A stretch of DNA of 64,000 nucleotides from an uncultured Ruminiclostridium sp. (GTDB lineage Bacteria > Bacillota > Clostridia > Oscillospirales > Ruminococcaceae). The notes under the pieces are model-generated. The model made no database searches, was not told the DNA's origin, and saw nothing but the letters and a program-made list of their open reading frames with translations. The stretch lies in contig CAKSTB010000003.1 of NCBI GenBank assembly GCA_934490165.1, forward strand, positions 103,825 through 167,824, read 5' to 3'. Shown here piece after piece: positions 1 through 8,035 of the stretch. Numbering within the stretch: position 1 is the first letter of the stretch; each line of letters starts with the position of its first letter. Both the position numbers and the translations under genes were made by a program.

Positions 1-1046
1 ACGCAAGAGAAGCGATAGGCGATTATCTTAAAGCAAAGAGCGGATTTATACTTGTGTCACACGACCGTGATCTGCTTGACAAATGCACCGACCACATACT
101 GTCGCTGAACCGCAGTGACACCGAGGTAATAAACGGGAACTACAGTGTGTGGAAAGAAAATTTCGACCGCAGAGAAGCAAACGAACTTATGCGTGACAGG
201 AAGCTGAAAAGCGAGATAGGGCATCTCAAAGCCGCCGCAGAACGCAGTAAGAAATGGGCTGATACGGCGGAAAGCAGAAAGATAGGGATCGATCCGACAA
301 AAACCGAAAAATCGCTTGACAGGAGAGCTGTTGAGGGGGCTAAGGCGAAAGCTCTCATGAAGCGTATGAAAGCTGTTGAAAACCGCAGGCAGTCGGCGAT
401 AGACGAGAAATCGGAGCTGCTGAAAAACCGTGAATATATCGATGTGCTGAAAATCCCCTCGATAAGGGCTAAATCGGCAACGGTGCTTTCGGTGCAGAAC
501 CTTGTTCCGTACTATTGCGGCAACGCTTTATGCGAACCTGTTTCGTTTACGCTGTCTGACGGGGAAAGGCTGTGTCTGTCGGGCAAAAACGGCTGTGGAA
601 AATCTACGATCCTTAAAATCATCACAGGGGCGGATATTGAATACAGCGGAAGTATAGCAAAAGCGCCCGGGCTTAAAATATCGGTATTGCCGCAGGATAC
701 AAATGAGCTTTCAGGAACGCTTGACGAATTTTCAGGGCGGCTCGGTGTTGACCCGGAGCTTGTCCGTGCGATACTCGCAAAGCTCGGTTTTTCCCGCAAG
801 GAGCTTATCGGACGAACCGAAAATCTAAGTGCGGGACAGAAAAAGAAGGTGCTTATTGCGGGCAGTCTTGCCACACCCGCAAGTCTTTATATATGGGACG
901 AGCCGCTGAACTTTGTCGATATTATTTCAAGGATACAGCTTGAACGGCTGCTCGGTGCGAATACGCCGACTATGCTCCTTGCGGAGCATGACAGGTATTT
1001 TTGTGAGAATACGGGGACGGAGAGGTTTTATATAACGAAAGGATAA
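1..1046 (+). CDS. ABC-F family ATPase, 3' part (5' end outside window)
   Basis: The reading frame is open from base 3 with no start, so the gene is cut by the window edge; 348 codons are visible. The visible part begins in the first ABC domain just before the H-loop (VSHDRD). It continues through a charged, Lys/Arg-rich linker and then a full second ATPase domain with Walker A (GKNGCGKST), signature (LSAGQKKKV) and Walker B (LYIWDEPLNFVD). Two ABC domains on one chain with no membrane segment is the ABC-F plan: soluble proteins that bind the ribosomal E site. The WDEPLNFVD version of Walker B resembles the antibiotic-resistance subgroup (Lsa/Vga/Msr-like), so ribosome protection from a drug is plausible but inferred. 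A GTG at 54 is internal and not the true start. Confidence 0.88.
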   Translation, partial: AREAIGDYLKAKSGFILVSHDRDLLDKCTDHILSLNRSDTEVINGNYSVWKENFDRREANELMRDRKLKSEIGHLKAAAERSKKWADTAESRKIGIDPTKTEKSLDRRAVEGAKAKALMKRMKAVENRRQSAIDEKSELLKNREYIDVLKIPSIRAKSATVLSVQNLVPYYCGNALCEPVSFTLSDGERLCLSGKNGCGKSTILKIITGADIEYSGSIAKAPGLKISVLPQDTNELSGTLDEFSGRLGVDPELVRAILAKLGFSRKELIGRTENLSAGQKKKVLIAGSLATPASLYIWDEPLNFVDIISRIQLERLLGANTPTMLLAEHDRYFCENTGTERFYITKG

Positions 1047-1432
1047 GCATATATGTAACGGCTTGTAAACGCAAGCCGTTACTTGGCTATTATGACAAAT
1101 TTTGTTGGCTATATTTCACAAATCGGGGGGAGAAATTGAAATCTGATTAACTTCGTGATAGTATAAAAGCAGTAGATATACTATCAGTATCAATCTATAC
1201 CTGCAATTCTTATTCACAAAGCACAACTACACGAAAGGAAAATTTATGAAAAAACTAACCAAAACAACAGCACTTGTATGATACAACGGCACAAACAGCT
1301 GACCTTGCAGAGTTGCAAAACCGGCAGAGCAAGCAGCACCCTACACCGCATTTCAATGTTTAAATAGGTCTTTCGACAGACTGCGAGCCACGGCAAATAG
1401 TCGTGGCTCAGATCATATTCTTTTGTTTTAAA
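1047..1432. other. Intergenic region with three inverted repeats
   Basis: No intact gene. An 11-bp stem (GTAACGGCTTG, 1055-1065, with 1072-1082) follows the ABC-F stop by 9 bases but has no T-run. A second inverted repeat (GATAGTATA, 1157-1165, with 1177-1185) lies upstream of a decayed peptide gene. A third (GAGCCACG, 1385-1392, with 1402-1409) is followed on the plus strand by a T-rich stretch and may act as a terminator between the convergent transcription units. Confidence 0.6.
1246..1363 (+). pseudogene. Remnant of a small secreted-protein gene
   Basis: An ATG at 1246 preceded by AAAGGAAAA starts MKKLTKTTALV, which looks like the start of a signal peptide, and stops at TGA (1279-1281). 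In the next frame, starting at 1280, 27 codons (beginning DTTAQTADLAELQ) run to a TAA at 1361-1363. A signal-peptide start joined out of frame to a short tail suggests a gene that lost its middle by deletion or suffered a frameshift. The original product is not recognised, and the reading could be chance. Confidence 0.3.
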
Positions 1433-2440
1433 TCAAAGCATATGCAGTTTTTTTGTAGCATATGCGTTAAGCGACATATCCGCAATATTTCCCGCGAGAT
1501 ATTCATAATATCCCTGACAGCCTATCATAGCCGCATTGTCGCCGCAAAGCGATATATCAGGCATATAGAACTGCTTGACGCCGGCACTCGCCATCTCCGA
1601 CAGCTTGTCACGGAGCATTGAGTTTGCCGCTACGCCGCCCGCAATTGCAAGCTTTGTATAACCGAGCTCATTTGCCGCCGCCATAAACTTTTCCGCAAGT
1701 ATAGAGGTGATAGTGTCCTGAAAGCAAGCGGCGAGGGAATTGACATCGGTTTCGATACCCTTCTGCTCGTTGTTGTGGATAAGGTTTATTACCGCGGTCT
1801 TAAGTCCTGAGAAGCTGAAATCATACGGATTTTTTGTCGCGGGACGGGGGAGCTTGTACTTCTTCACATCACCCTGCTTTGCCGCTTTGTCAATATGTAC
1901 ACCGCCGGGATACGGAAAGCCCATTGCCCTTGCGGCTTTGTCAAACGCTTCACCTGCCGCGTCATCGGTAGTCTTGCCGACAGTTTCAAGCTCGGTGTAG
2001 CTGTTTACTTTTACAATATGGCTATGACCGCCCGATACCACAAGGCACAGATAAGGCGGCTCAAGCTCGGGGTGAGTTATGTAGTTTGCCGCTATGTGAC
2101 CTTTTATGTGGTGCACTGCAATAAGCGGCTTGTCCTTGGCAAGCGCCAGCCCTTTTGCAAAGTTCACTCCGACAAGCAGAGCGCCTATAAGACCGGGGGC
2201 ATTGGTCACCGCTATCGCGTCAACGTCATCAAGCGTCATATTTGCCTTTTCAAGCGCTTCTGCGCACACGCCTGTGATATTTTCGCAGTGTCTGCGCGAG
2301 GCTATTTCGGGGACTACTCCGCCGTACAGCTTGTGCTCATCTATCTGTGTTGCTATCACAGAGGATAATACCTTTCTGCCGTCCTCGGTTATCGCTGCGG
2401 CGGTTTCGTCGCAGGAGCTTTCTATTGATAATATCTTCAT
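1433..2440 (-). CDS. tsaD: tRNA N6-adenosine threonylcarbamoyltransferase
   Basis: 335 aa, normal family length. TsaD transfers the threonylcarbamoyl group from TC-AMP to A37 of ANN-reading tRNAs, working with TsaB and TsaE in bacteria. The N-terminus (MKILSIESSCDETAAAI) is the family signature, and the metal-binding HxxxH is HIKGH at residues 111-115. The C-terminal GGVAAN and GDNAAMIG motifs of the ASKHA fold are present. It is the last gene of a three-gene operon, 14 bases after the carboxypeptidase gene. tsaB and tsaE are not in this window. Confidence 0.97.
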   Translation of the reverse strand: MKILSIESSCDETAAAITEDGRKVLSSVIATQIDEHKLYGGVVPEIASRRHCENITGVCAEALEKANMTLDDVDAIAVTNAPGLIGALLVGVNFAKGLALAKDKPLIAVHHIKGHIAANYITHPELEPPYLCLVVSGGHSHIVKVNSYTELETVGKTTDDAAGEAFDKAARAMGFPYPGGVHIDKAAKQGDVKKYKLPRPATKNPYDFSFSGLKTAVINLIHNNEQKGIETDVNSLAACFQDTITSILAEKFMAAANELGYTKLAIAGGVAANSMLRDKLSEMASAGVKQFYMPDISLCGDNAAMIGCQGYYEYLAGNIADMSLNAYATKKLHML

Positions 2441-2454
2441 TGTATCTTCCTTAT

Positions 2455-3531
2455 TTATTCGGCTGTGCTGTAATAGTCGCGTTCTTCGTCATATATTCCG
2501 AAGCCGAGATCCATAAGCTTCTTTGTATCGGCAAAACGGTCTTCAACCTCACCGTTGTATGTCAGCGTAATGATCTTCTTATCGTTCATACCCGCATATC
2601 CTACAAAGCAGAAACCCGCTTCGTCTGTAAAGCCTGTTTTCAAGCCGTATACCTCATACGGTATTGTGGTATCGGTGAGCAGTATATTTCCGTTGTCCCA
2701 GCTGTGAATTTCACCCTCTTCATCGTACACTATCGCAAGCGGCTGACAGGTAATATCGCATATCGTACTGCTCTGCGTTGCCGCGATGGCGATTTTCAGC
2801 ATATCCGACGGGGTGGTGTAATGATCATCATCATGATAGCCGTCGGGAACGGTGAAATGGGTGTTCTCCGCCCCGAGTTTTTTGGCGTAATCGTTCATCA
2901 GCACCGCAAAATACGCCACAGCTTCGCTGTCGCTGATGTCGTCACCATATACTTTTCTTGCTACATTCACGGCAATGGTGTATGCCGCGTCATTACCGGA
3001 GGGAGCAAGCATAGCGGTCAGTATCGCGTTTCTGCTAAGGCTTGAACCCTGTGCTATCCATGACATACTCGAGTCCTGCGCAACAAGCTCAAGCTCGCTT
3101 CCGACATAATATATATACTCGGGTGATGTGTATTCAATTGCCGTCAGAGCTGTGAGAAGCTTTGTGGTGCTTGCCGGGTACACAAGCTCATCGGCATTCT
3201 TGGAATATATTATCTTACCCTCTGTAAGGTCATAACATATTGCCGCGCGGCTGTGCACAAAATCATCGCCGTAGACCGGCTCGGGTTTTGGAGCTTCGGT
3301 AGTAGCCGCTGTTGTTGTGGTTGTCACTGCCGTTGTCGTTTCGGCAGTTGTCTGTATCGGCTTTACAACGCTTACAGCCGTCTGCGGGCTGCTCTGCGAG
3401 CTGTTGTTCCTGCCGTTCATTGTCAGATCGACACTGCCACAACCTGCACCTACTGCAACGACTGCCGCAGTAAGCACACAGCATAAAGCCGTTTTAATTT
3501 TACTTGTCTTATTGCGTATCGTTGCTATCAT
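2455..3531 (-). CDS. D-alanyl-D-alanine carboxypeptidase, lipoprotein form (PBP5-like)
   Basis: 358 aa. Serine peptidase family S11, which trims the terminal D-Ala from peptidoglycan stem peptides. The three active-site motifs are present in order: S121-T-T-K124, S178-G-N180 and K298-T-G300. The N-terminus has a short basic region, a hydrophobic stretch and VGAGC with Cys31, so it is probably lipid-anchored. A Thr/Ser-rich linker (about residues 43-85) separates anchor and enzyme. Many S11 enzymes use a C-terminal amphipathic helix and an extra beta domain instead; this one ends soon after the catalytic domain. Middle gene of the operon with tsaD. Confidence 0.93.
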   Translation of the reverse strand: MIATIRNKTSKIKTALCCVLTAAVVAVGAGCGSVDLTMNGRNNSSQSSPQTAVSVVKPIQTTAETTTAVTTTTTAATTEAPKPEPVYGDDFVHSRAAICYDLTEGKIIYSKNADELVYPASTTKLLTALTAIEYTSPEYIYYVGSELELVAQDSSMSWIAQGSSLSRNAILTAMLAPSGNDAAYTIAVNVARKVYGDDISDSEAVAYFAVLMNDYAKKLGAENTHFTVPDGYHDDDHYTTPSDMLKIAIAATQSSTICDITCQPLAIVYDEEGEIHSWDNGNILLTDTTIPYEVYGLKTGFTDEAGFCFVGYAGMNDKKIITLTYNGEVEDRFADTKKLMDLGFGIYDEERDYYSTAE

Positions 3532-3552
3532 TCCTTCCGATCGTTCAACGCG

Positions 3553-4092
3553 TTATTCCGCGTTCTGCTGTGCCGATTCAATGCGCTGTTTTGCTTCCTG
3601 CTTAACCTTGTACGGCAGGGAGTCAAGTATCATCTCCGACATACGCTTGTCGGGCGAGAATATAAGCATTGTCCTGCCATGCGTCCTGTGCTTTGCAATA
3701 AGATAATATGCGTTTATGTTAGTGCCGTCCGATGCGATTACGGTAGCTTCGGCATTTGCTCCGTTTGTGCCGTCGTATATGCCGAACTCTTCGACCGCGT
3801 TCATCTTGAGCGTGATAAGACGCTTTCTTTTTCTCTTACCTGTTATCTTGTCGATATCAAGGTCGTCATTTGTGAGTATGTACTCATATTCATAGCTCAT
3901 TCCTGTAAGAAGCCATACCAGACCGAAAAGCGTTCCGACCGAGAGAAGCGTCAGTACCATAAATCCTGTAAAGAATGAAAGCCACATAAGTGCTGTCGCA
4001 ACAACAAGTCCAAGCGCGGTAAGACCTATTCTCTTTGCCCAATCTGCACCTGTAGTAGCCTTTTTAACAAGCTGTTCACCAAATGTATCCAA
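3553..4092 (-). CDS. Small membrane protein, DUF6106-like
   Basis: 179 aa. Two adjacent hydrophobic segments near residues 22-68 anchor the protein. The rest is a soluble domain with a basic patch (KITGKRKRKRLI) and mixed beta/alpha character, ending in a Gln/Glu-rich tail. It resembles the uncharacterised DUF6106 family of clostridia (recognised by eye, not by search), and no function is known to me. First gene of an operon with the carboxypeptidase and tsaD; a strong promoter lies about 45 bases upstream. Confidence 0.7.
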   Translation of the reverse strand: MDTFGEQLVKKATTGADWAKRIGLTALGLVVATALMWLSFFTGFMVLTLLSVGTLFGLVWLLTGMSYEYEYILTNDDLDIDKITGKRKRKRLITLKMNAVEEFGIYDGTNGANAEATVIASDGTNINAYYLIAKHRTHGRTMLIFSPDKRMSEMILDSLPYKVKQEAKQRIESAQQNAE

Positions 4093-4139
4093 ACTGTACC
4101 TCTTTCCTGCTATCGAGTAGCCTATAACATACTTATTTT

Positions 4140-4168
4140 ATTTTAACATAAAATCCGCTCTATTTCAA
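4140..4168 (-). promoter_or_regulatory. Promoter of the DUF6106-carboxypeptidase-tsaD operon
   Basis: On the minus strand TTGAAA (4168-4163), a 17-base spacer and TAAAAT (4145-4140), with TG one base before the -10 (extended -10). An inverted repeat AAATCCGCT (4151-4159, with 4168-4176) brackets the -35 and could be an operator. Confidence 0.65.
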
Positions 4169-4225
4169 GCGGATTTTGTCTATAAGCACAATTTCACGGA
4201 TTTTTCACTTGAACATACCTGTGGT

Positions 4226-4255
4226 AAAACAACAACGCCCACCTTTCGGTGGGCG
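4226..4255 (-). terminator. Terminator of the ribosomal supercluster
   Basis: CGCCCACC/GGTGGGCG stem (4236-4243 with 4248-4255) with a 4-base loop, followed on the minus strand by GTTGTTGTTTT. It starts 23 bases after the rplQ stop. Confidence 0.9.
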
Positions 4256-4277
4256 TAAGCTATTTAATTATATCAAA

Positions 4278-4619
4278 TTAAACTAATTCGATAACAGCCA
4301 TTTCTGCTGCGTCGCCTCTTCTGGGGCCGATCTTGATGATGCGTGTGTAACCGCCGTTCTTGTCAGCGTACTTGGGTGCTATATCATCAAACAGTTTCTT
4401 AGCTACGTCTTCCTTAGTGATGTAGCTGTAAACCTGACGCTTTGTATGCAGTGTGCCGGCCTTGCCGAGAGTGATCATCTTTTCAGCTGCACTGCGAACT
4501 TCCTTAGCTCTTGCAACTGTAGTAACGATCTTGCCCTTTTCAAGAAGCAGTGTTACCATACCTCTGAGCATAGCCTTTCTGTGATCACTGGTTCTTCCCA
4601 GTTTTCTTGAACCTGCCAT
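4278..4619 (-). CDS. rplQ: 50S ribosomal protein L17
   Basis: 113 aa, the short bacterial form. L17 binds 23S rRNA near the exit-tunnel side. The start MAGSRKLGRTSDHRKAMLR is the family signature. Last gene of the supercluster, 37 bases after rpoA, followed directly by a strong terminator. Confidence 0.98.
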   Translation of the reverse strand: MAGSRKLGRTSDHRKAMLRGMVTLLLEKGKIVTTVARAKEVRSAAEKMITLGKAGTLHTKRQVYSYITKEDVAKKLFDDIAPKYADKNGGYTRIIKIGPRRGDAAEMAVIELV

Positions 4620-4656
4620 GGATATTTCTCCTTTCAGACAAATTGAAAGTCACTTG

Positions 4657-5616
4657 TCAATTATTGTCGTCGTCGCTTGCAAGATCAAAGCCTAAAGACT
4701 GGAGCTTTGCTCTGACTTCTTCAAACGACTTCTTGCCTAAGTTTCTAACCTTCATCATATCACCCTGCGACTTATTGATAAGGTCGTCAACGGTGTTGAT
4801 GTTTGCACGCTTTAAGCAGTTGAATGAACGAACGGAAAGGTCAAGGTCATCGATAGTCATTTCGAGAAGCTTATCCTTGCCGGATTCACTCTTATCTGCC
4901 ATAAGCTCAGGCTGTATAGCTTCATCGGACAGCTCAACGAACGGCTGAAGATGATCTACCAGAAGCTTAGCGGCATATGAGACTGCCTCTTTTGCAGAAA
5001 TCGTACCGTCTGTCCAAACCTCTAATATAAGCTTGTCATAGTCGGTGCGCTGTCCTACACGGGTGTTCTCAACTGTATAATTCACCTTTAAAACAGGTGT
5101 ATAAATGCTGTCGACAGCAATTATGCCGATTACCGGCTGAAGCTGCTGCTTGTTCTTTTCAGCAGACACATATCCTCTGCCCTTATCCAGAGTGATCTCC
5201 ATATAGAGCTTAGCTCCGGGGCCGAGGGTAGCTATATGCATACCGGGGTCGAGAATTTCGATCTCACTGTCGGTCTTTATATCGCCGGCAGTAACATCGC
5301 ACTCGCCCTCAGCTTCAATATAAACTGTTTTCGGGCATTCGCCATACATTTTTGCAATGAGACCCTTGATGTTGAGGATAATTTCCGTTACATCCTCTTT
5401 AACACCGGGGATAGTCGAAAACTCGTGCTGAACGCCGTCTATCTTGACTGACGTTACCGCAACGCCGGGAAGCGATGAAAGCAGTACACGACGAAGGCTG
5501 TTGCCAAGTGTATTGCCGTAGCCGCATTCCAGAGGCTCAAGTGTAAACATACCATAGGTTCCATCGGGTTTTAACTTAACGGTCTCGATCACAGGCTTTT
5601 CGATTTTTTCAAGCAT
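4657..5616 (-). CDS. rpoA: RNA polymerase alpha subunit
   Basis: 319 aa. The N-terminal domain (about 1-235, with LEPLECGYGNTLGNSLRRVL) dimerises and nucleates core assembly. An acidic linker leads to the C-terminal domain (about 250-312, helix-hairpin-helix, DDLDLSVRSFNCLKRANIN), which binds UP elements and activators. The tail is Asp/Asn-rich. It is separated from rpsD by an unusually long 224-base gap containing several hairpins. Confidence 0.98.
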   Translation of the reverse strand: MLEKIEKPVIETVKLKPDGTYGMFTLEPLECGYGNTLGNSLRRVLLSSLPGVAVTSVKIDGVQHEFSTIPGVKEDVTEIILNIKGLIAKMYGECPKTVYIEAEGECDVTAGDIKTDSEIEILDPGMHIATLGPGAKLYMEITLDKGRGYVSAEKNKQQLQPVIGIIAVDSIYTPVLKVNYTVENTRVGQRTDYDKLILEVWTDGTISAKEAVSYAAKLLVDHLQPFVELSDEAIQPELMADKSESGKDKLLEMTIDDLDLSVRSFNCLKRANINTVDDLINKSQGDMMKVRNLGKKSFEEVRAKLQSLGFDLASDDDNN

Positions 5617-5840
5617 TTGGTTTACCCTCCCACAAGTTTGTCAGATGTTTTCATCGGGTTAACGATGTACGAACGGGCTGTATCCCCCGATAAGGGGGAA
5701 CCGCCCGGTTAATTTTAAATTACGATTTGGCGGGCATTGCCCTCCGCACATATCTCAGTGCGGAATTGTAAATTAAAAATAACCGATACATACCGTGATA
5801 TCCACGGTATGAAGAGTTTTCGCAATACTGCTCGACGAGA
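5617..5840 (-). promoter_or_regulatory. Structured rpsD-rpoA spacer
   Basis: Three stem-loops lie in this gap: GGGC..CCCCC/GGGGG..GCCC (5675-5706), TCCGCAC/GTGCGGA (5743-5764) and ATACCGTG/CACGGTAT (5790-5810). None has a clean T-run, so they may be mRNA stability, processing or protein-binding sites rather than terminators. Confidence 0.5.
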
Positions 5841-6437
5841 TTATTTTGAATATAACTCGATGATCAGGTGCTCAGCTATTTCATAGTCAAGCTCTTCTCT
5901 GTTGAATTCACGAGTAACCTTGGCTGTCATAGCCTCTTTATTTACGTCCAGCCATAACGGTACGAGTCTGCCGTTTGTCTGTTCGATGATCTGAGCGAAC
6001 TTGGGGCTCTTCTTGCTTGTTTCGCTGACTGCAACAACATCGCCGGGCTTTATTCTGTAAGAAGGAACGTCTACCTTCTTGCCGTTTACCGTGAAGTGAC
6101 CGTGTGTTACTAACTGTCTTGCTTCTCTTCTTGTTATAGCCATACCCATTCTGAATACAACGTTGTCAAGTCTTGATTCAAGGATCTTGATGAGGTTTTC
6201 ACCTGCAACGCCGTCCATCTTAACTGCCATCTCGTAGTAGTGATAGAACTGCTTTTCGAGAACGCCGTAGATGAATTTCAGCTTCTGCTTTTCCTTAAGC
6301 TGCATTCCGTACTCAGAAACTTTCTTTCTGTTGTTAGCGTTTGCGTGACGGTTTGTTTCCTTGCTGTATCCCAGTACCATAGGGGATATGCCTAATGCCT
6401 TACATCTCTTTAAGACCGGCTGTCTGTCTACTGCCAT
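5841..6437 (-). CDS. rpsD: 30S ribosomal protein S4
   Basis: 198 aa. Primary 16S rRNA-binding assembly protein of the small subunit. The N-terminus has a single cysteine (Cys12), so this is the zinc-free form. The central S4 RNA-binding domain contains RLDNVVFRMGMAITRREARQ. In several bacteria S4 represses its own operon by binding mRNA; the structured gap just downstream could matter for that (inference). Confidence 0.98.
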   Translation of the reverse strand: MAVDRQPVLKRCKALGISPMVLGYSKETNRHANANNRKKVSEYGMQLKEKQKLKFIYGVLEKQFYHYYEMAVKMDGVAGENLIKILESRLDNVVFRMGMAITRREARQLVTHGHFTVNGKKVDVPSYRIKPGDVVAVSETSKKSPKFAQIIEQTNGRLVPLWLDVNKEAMTAKVTREFNREELDYEIAEHLIIELYSK

Positions 6438-6524
6438 TTGTCAGTACCTCCGTTTTTTTAATAAATATCGTTTCTGAAGGTTCATACCTTCCGCGACACC
6501 GAGTAAACTACACTCAGTTTATGA

Positions 6525-6929
6525 TTATACACGTCTTCTCTTGGGAGGACGGCATCCATTGTGAGGAATAGGAGTTACATCCTTAATAAGTCTAACCTCA
6601 AGACCTGCTGCCTGTAATGCACGGATAGCTGCTTCACGTCCGGATCCGGGACCCTTAACGTAAACTTCTACAGTCTTCAGACCGTGCTCCATAGCTGCCT
6701 TAGCTGCTGTTTCAGCGGCTGTCTGAGCTGCGAAAGGAGTTGACTTTCTTGAGCCTCTGAAACCCATTTCACCGGCTGATGCCCATGATAATGTGTTGCC
6801 CTGGAGGTCTGTGATAGTAACTATCGTATTATTGAACGTAGACTGGATATGAGCTGAACCGTTTTCAATGTTCTTACGCTCACGACGTCTGCGAACTACA
6901 GGCTTCTTAGTAGCGGTTGCCTTTGCCAT
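6525..6929 (-). CDS. rpsK: 30S ribosomal protein S11
   Basis: 134 aa. Platform protein of the 30S subunit contacting the mRNA exit region. Recognised from NGSAHIQSTFNNTIVTITD and the C-terminal PIPHNGCRPPKRRRV. Sits between rpsM and rpsD in the usual alpha-operon order. Confidence 0.98.
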   Translation of the reverse strand: MAKATATKKPVVRRRRERKNIENGSAHIQSTFNNTIVTITDLQGNTLSWASAGEMGFRGSRKSTPFAAQTAAETAAKAAMEHGLKTVEVYVKGPGSGREAAIRALQAAGLEVRLIKDVTPIPHNGCRPPKRRRV

Positions 6930-6953
6930 TGTTTTACCACCTTTCCGTAAAGA

Positions 6954-7325
6954 TTACTTCTTCTTATTAGCGATGGTCTTCTTAGGACCTTTTCTTGTTC
7001 TTGCGTTGGTCTTTGTTCTCTGACCACGAACGGGAAGACCCTTACGGTGACGTGTGCCTCTGAAGCAGTTGATTTCAACCAGACGCTTGATGTTGAGGGC
7101 TACTTCTCTTCTGAGGTCACCTTCTACAGCTACGCCGAGCTGCTCTATAGCATCACGGATCTTAGCTTCGTCATCATCGGTAAGATCCTTGACTCTGGTG
7201 TCGGGGTTTACACCGGCCTTTGCCAGAATGTCGTTAGCTGTCTTTCTGCCGATTCCGTAAACGTATGTGAGACCGATCTCGATACGCTTTTCCTTCGGCA
7301 GGTCGATACCAGCAATTCTTGCCAT
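6954..7325 (-). CDS. rpsM: 30S ribosomal protein S13
   Basis: 123 aa. Head protein of the 30S subunit that forms intersubunit bridges and touches P-site tRNA through its basic tail. Start MARIAGIDLPKEKRIEIGL and tail RTKTNARTRKGPKKTI are typical. Preceded by a strong AGGAGG-type site. Confidence 0.98.
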   Translation of the reverse strand: MARIAGIDLPKEKRIEIGLTYVYGIGRKTANDILAKAGVNPDTRVKDLTDDDEAKIRDAIEQLGVAVEGDLRREVALNIKRLVEINCFRGTRHRKGLPVRGQRTKTNARTRKGPKKTIANKKK

Positions 7326-7352
7326 ATCTTTTTCCTCCTGTTAAATTAGGGC

Positions 7353-7466
7353 TTAACCCTGTCTCTGCTTATGCTTAGGTTCCTGGCAGATTACCATAAC
7401 CTTGCCCTTGCGCTTGATTACCTTGCACTTATCGCACATAGGCTTTACTGAAGGTCTAACTTTCAT
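7353..7466 (-). CDS. rpmJ: 50S ribosomal protein L36, zinc form
   Basis: 37 aa, with start MKVRPSVKPMCDKCKVIKR. The zinc ligands Cys11, Cys14, Cys27 and His32 are all present, so this is the metal-binding paralogue. Lies between infA and rpsM as expected, with an AAGGA-type site upstream. Confidence 0.97.
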   Translation of the reverse strand: MKVRPSVKPMCDKCKVIKRKGKVMVICQEPKHKQRQG

Positions 7467-7529
7467 CTTAATATCATCCTTCCTGTATTTGTTACAGACG
7501 AGCGTTTGCTCGTATTCGTTTATGCAGAC

Positions 7530-7748
7530 TTACTTGGCTCTCCAGGTAATTCTGCCTTTAGTCAGGTCATACGGTGACATTTCGACTGTTACCTTATCAC
7601 CGGGTAAGATACGAATAAAATTCATTCGCAGCTTGCCGCTTACATGAGCCAGTATCTTATGTCCGTTTTCAAGTTCGACCTGAAACGTTGCGTTAGGCAG
7701 CGCTTCAACGATCTTGCCGCTTACCTCGATTACATCTTCTTTAGACAA
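7530..7748 (-). CDS. infA: Translation initiation factor IF-1
   Basis: 72 aa when read from TTG at 7748, exactly the usual length: an S1-like OB fold that binds the A site of the 30S subunit during initiation. A GAGGAGAG site lies about 10 bases upstream of that TTG. The alternative in-frame extension would add 12 unrelated residues. The start overlaps the stop of the preceding KOW-protein gene by 8 bases, suggesting translational coupling. Confidence 0.95.
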   Translation of the reverse strand: MSKEDVIEVSGKIVEALPNATFQVELENGHKILAHVSGKLRMNFIRILPGDKVTVEMSPYDLTKGRITWRAK

Positions 7749-8025
7749 GCTTGTCACTCTCCTCGGCGATGTTGTCTGCCTCACGGTTCAGCACCGCTAA
7801 TGCAGATCTTAGTTTTTTGTTTGTGATATCCGCAAGCTCTACAGCAGTCAGTGTCTTCTGTAAATGAAGCGGATTTTTCTTTTTGGGCTTTTCGACCTTG
7901 CGCAGCTTGCCGTCGGCAATATACGCAAAACCGTTTTCGACCCGTATGACCGCATAATAGCTTCCGCTGTCATGACCCGCCATACTTTTTACAACCATAC
8001 CGGCTGCAATAACCGTATTGTTCAT
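7741..8025 (-). CDS. KOW-domain RNA-binding protein (L14e-like)
   Basis: 94 aa from the ATG at 8025, which has GGAGG seven bases upstream. A short KOW/SH3-like barrel (about residues 5-45, GMVVKSMAGHDSGSYYAVI) is followed by a Lys/Pro stretch and an alpha-helical tail. Proteins of this kind sit between map and infA in many Firmicutes and are annotated as ribosomal L14e-like, but their role is not established. The position between initiation factors and ribosomal genes points to a ribosome- or rRNA-related job (inference). Confidence 0.85.
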   Translation of the reverse strand: MNNTVIAAGMVVKSMAGHDSGSYYAVIRVENGFAYIADGKLRKVEKPKKKNPLHLQKTLTAVELADITNKKLRSALAVLNREADNIAEESDKLV

Positions 8026-8035
8026 ACGCCCTCCG

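Noticed and set aside
2347..3045. A 232-codon plus-strand open frame opposite the carboxypeptidase gene
   Set aside because: It is the antisense shadow of a clearly conserved gene with all three catalytic motifs; its composition is not protein-like and it lacks a ribosome binding site.
7047..7349. Plus-strand open frames across rpsM and other ribosomal genes
   Set aside because: All lie opposite highly conserved ribosomal protein genes in an unbroken minus-strand operon.
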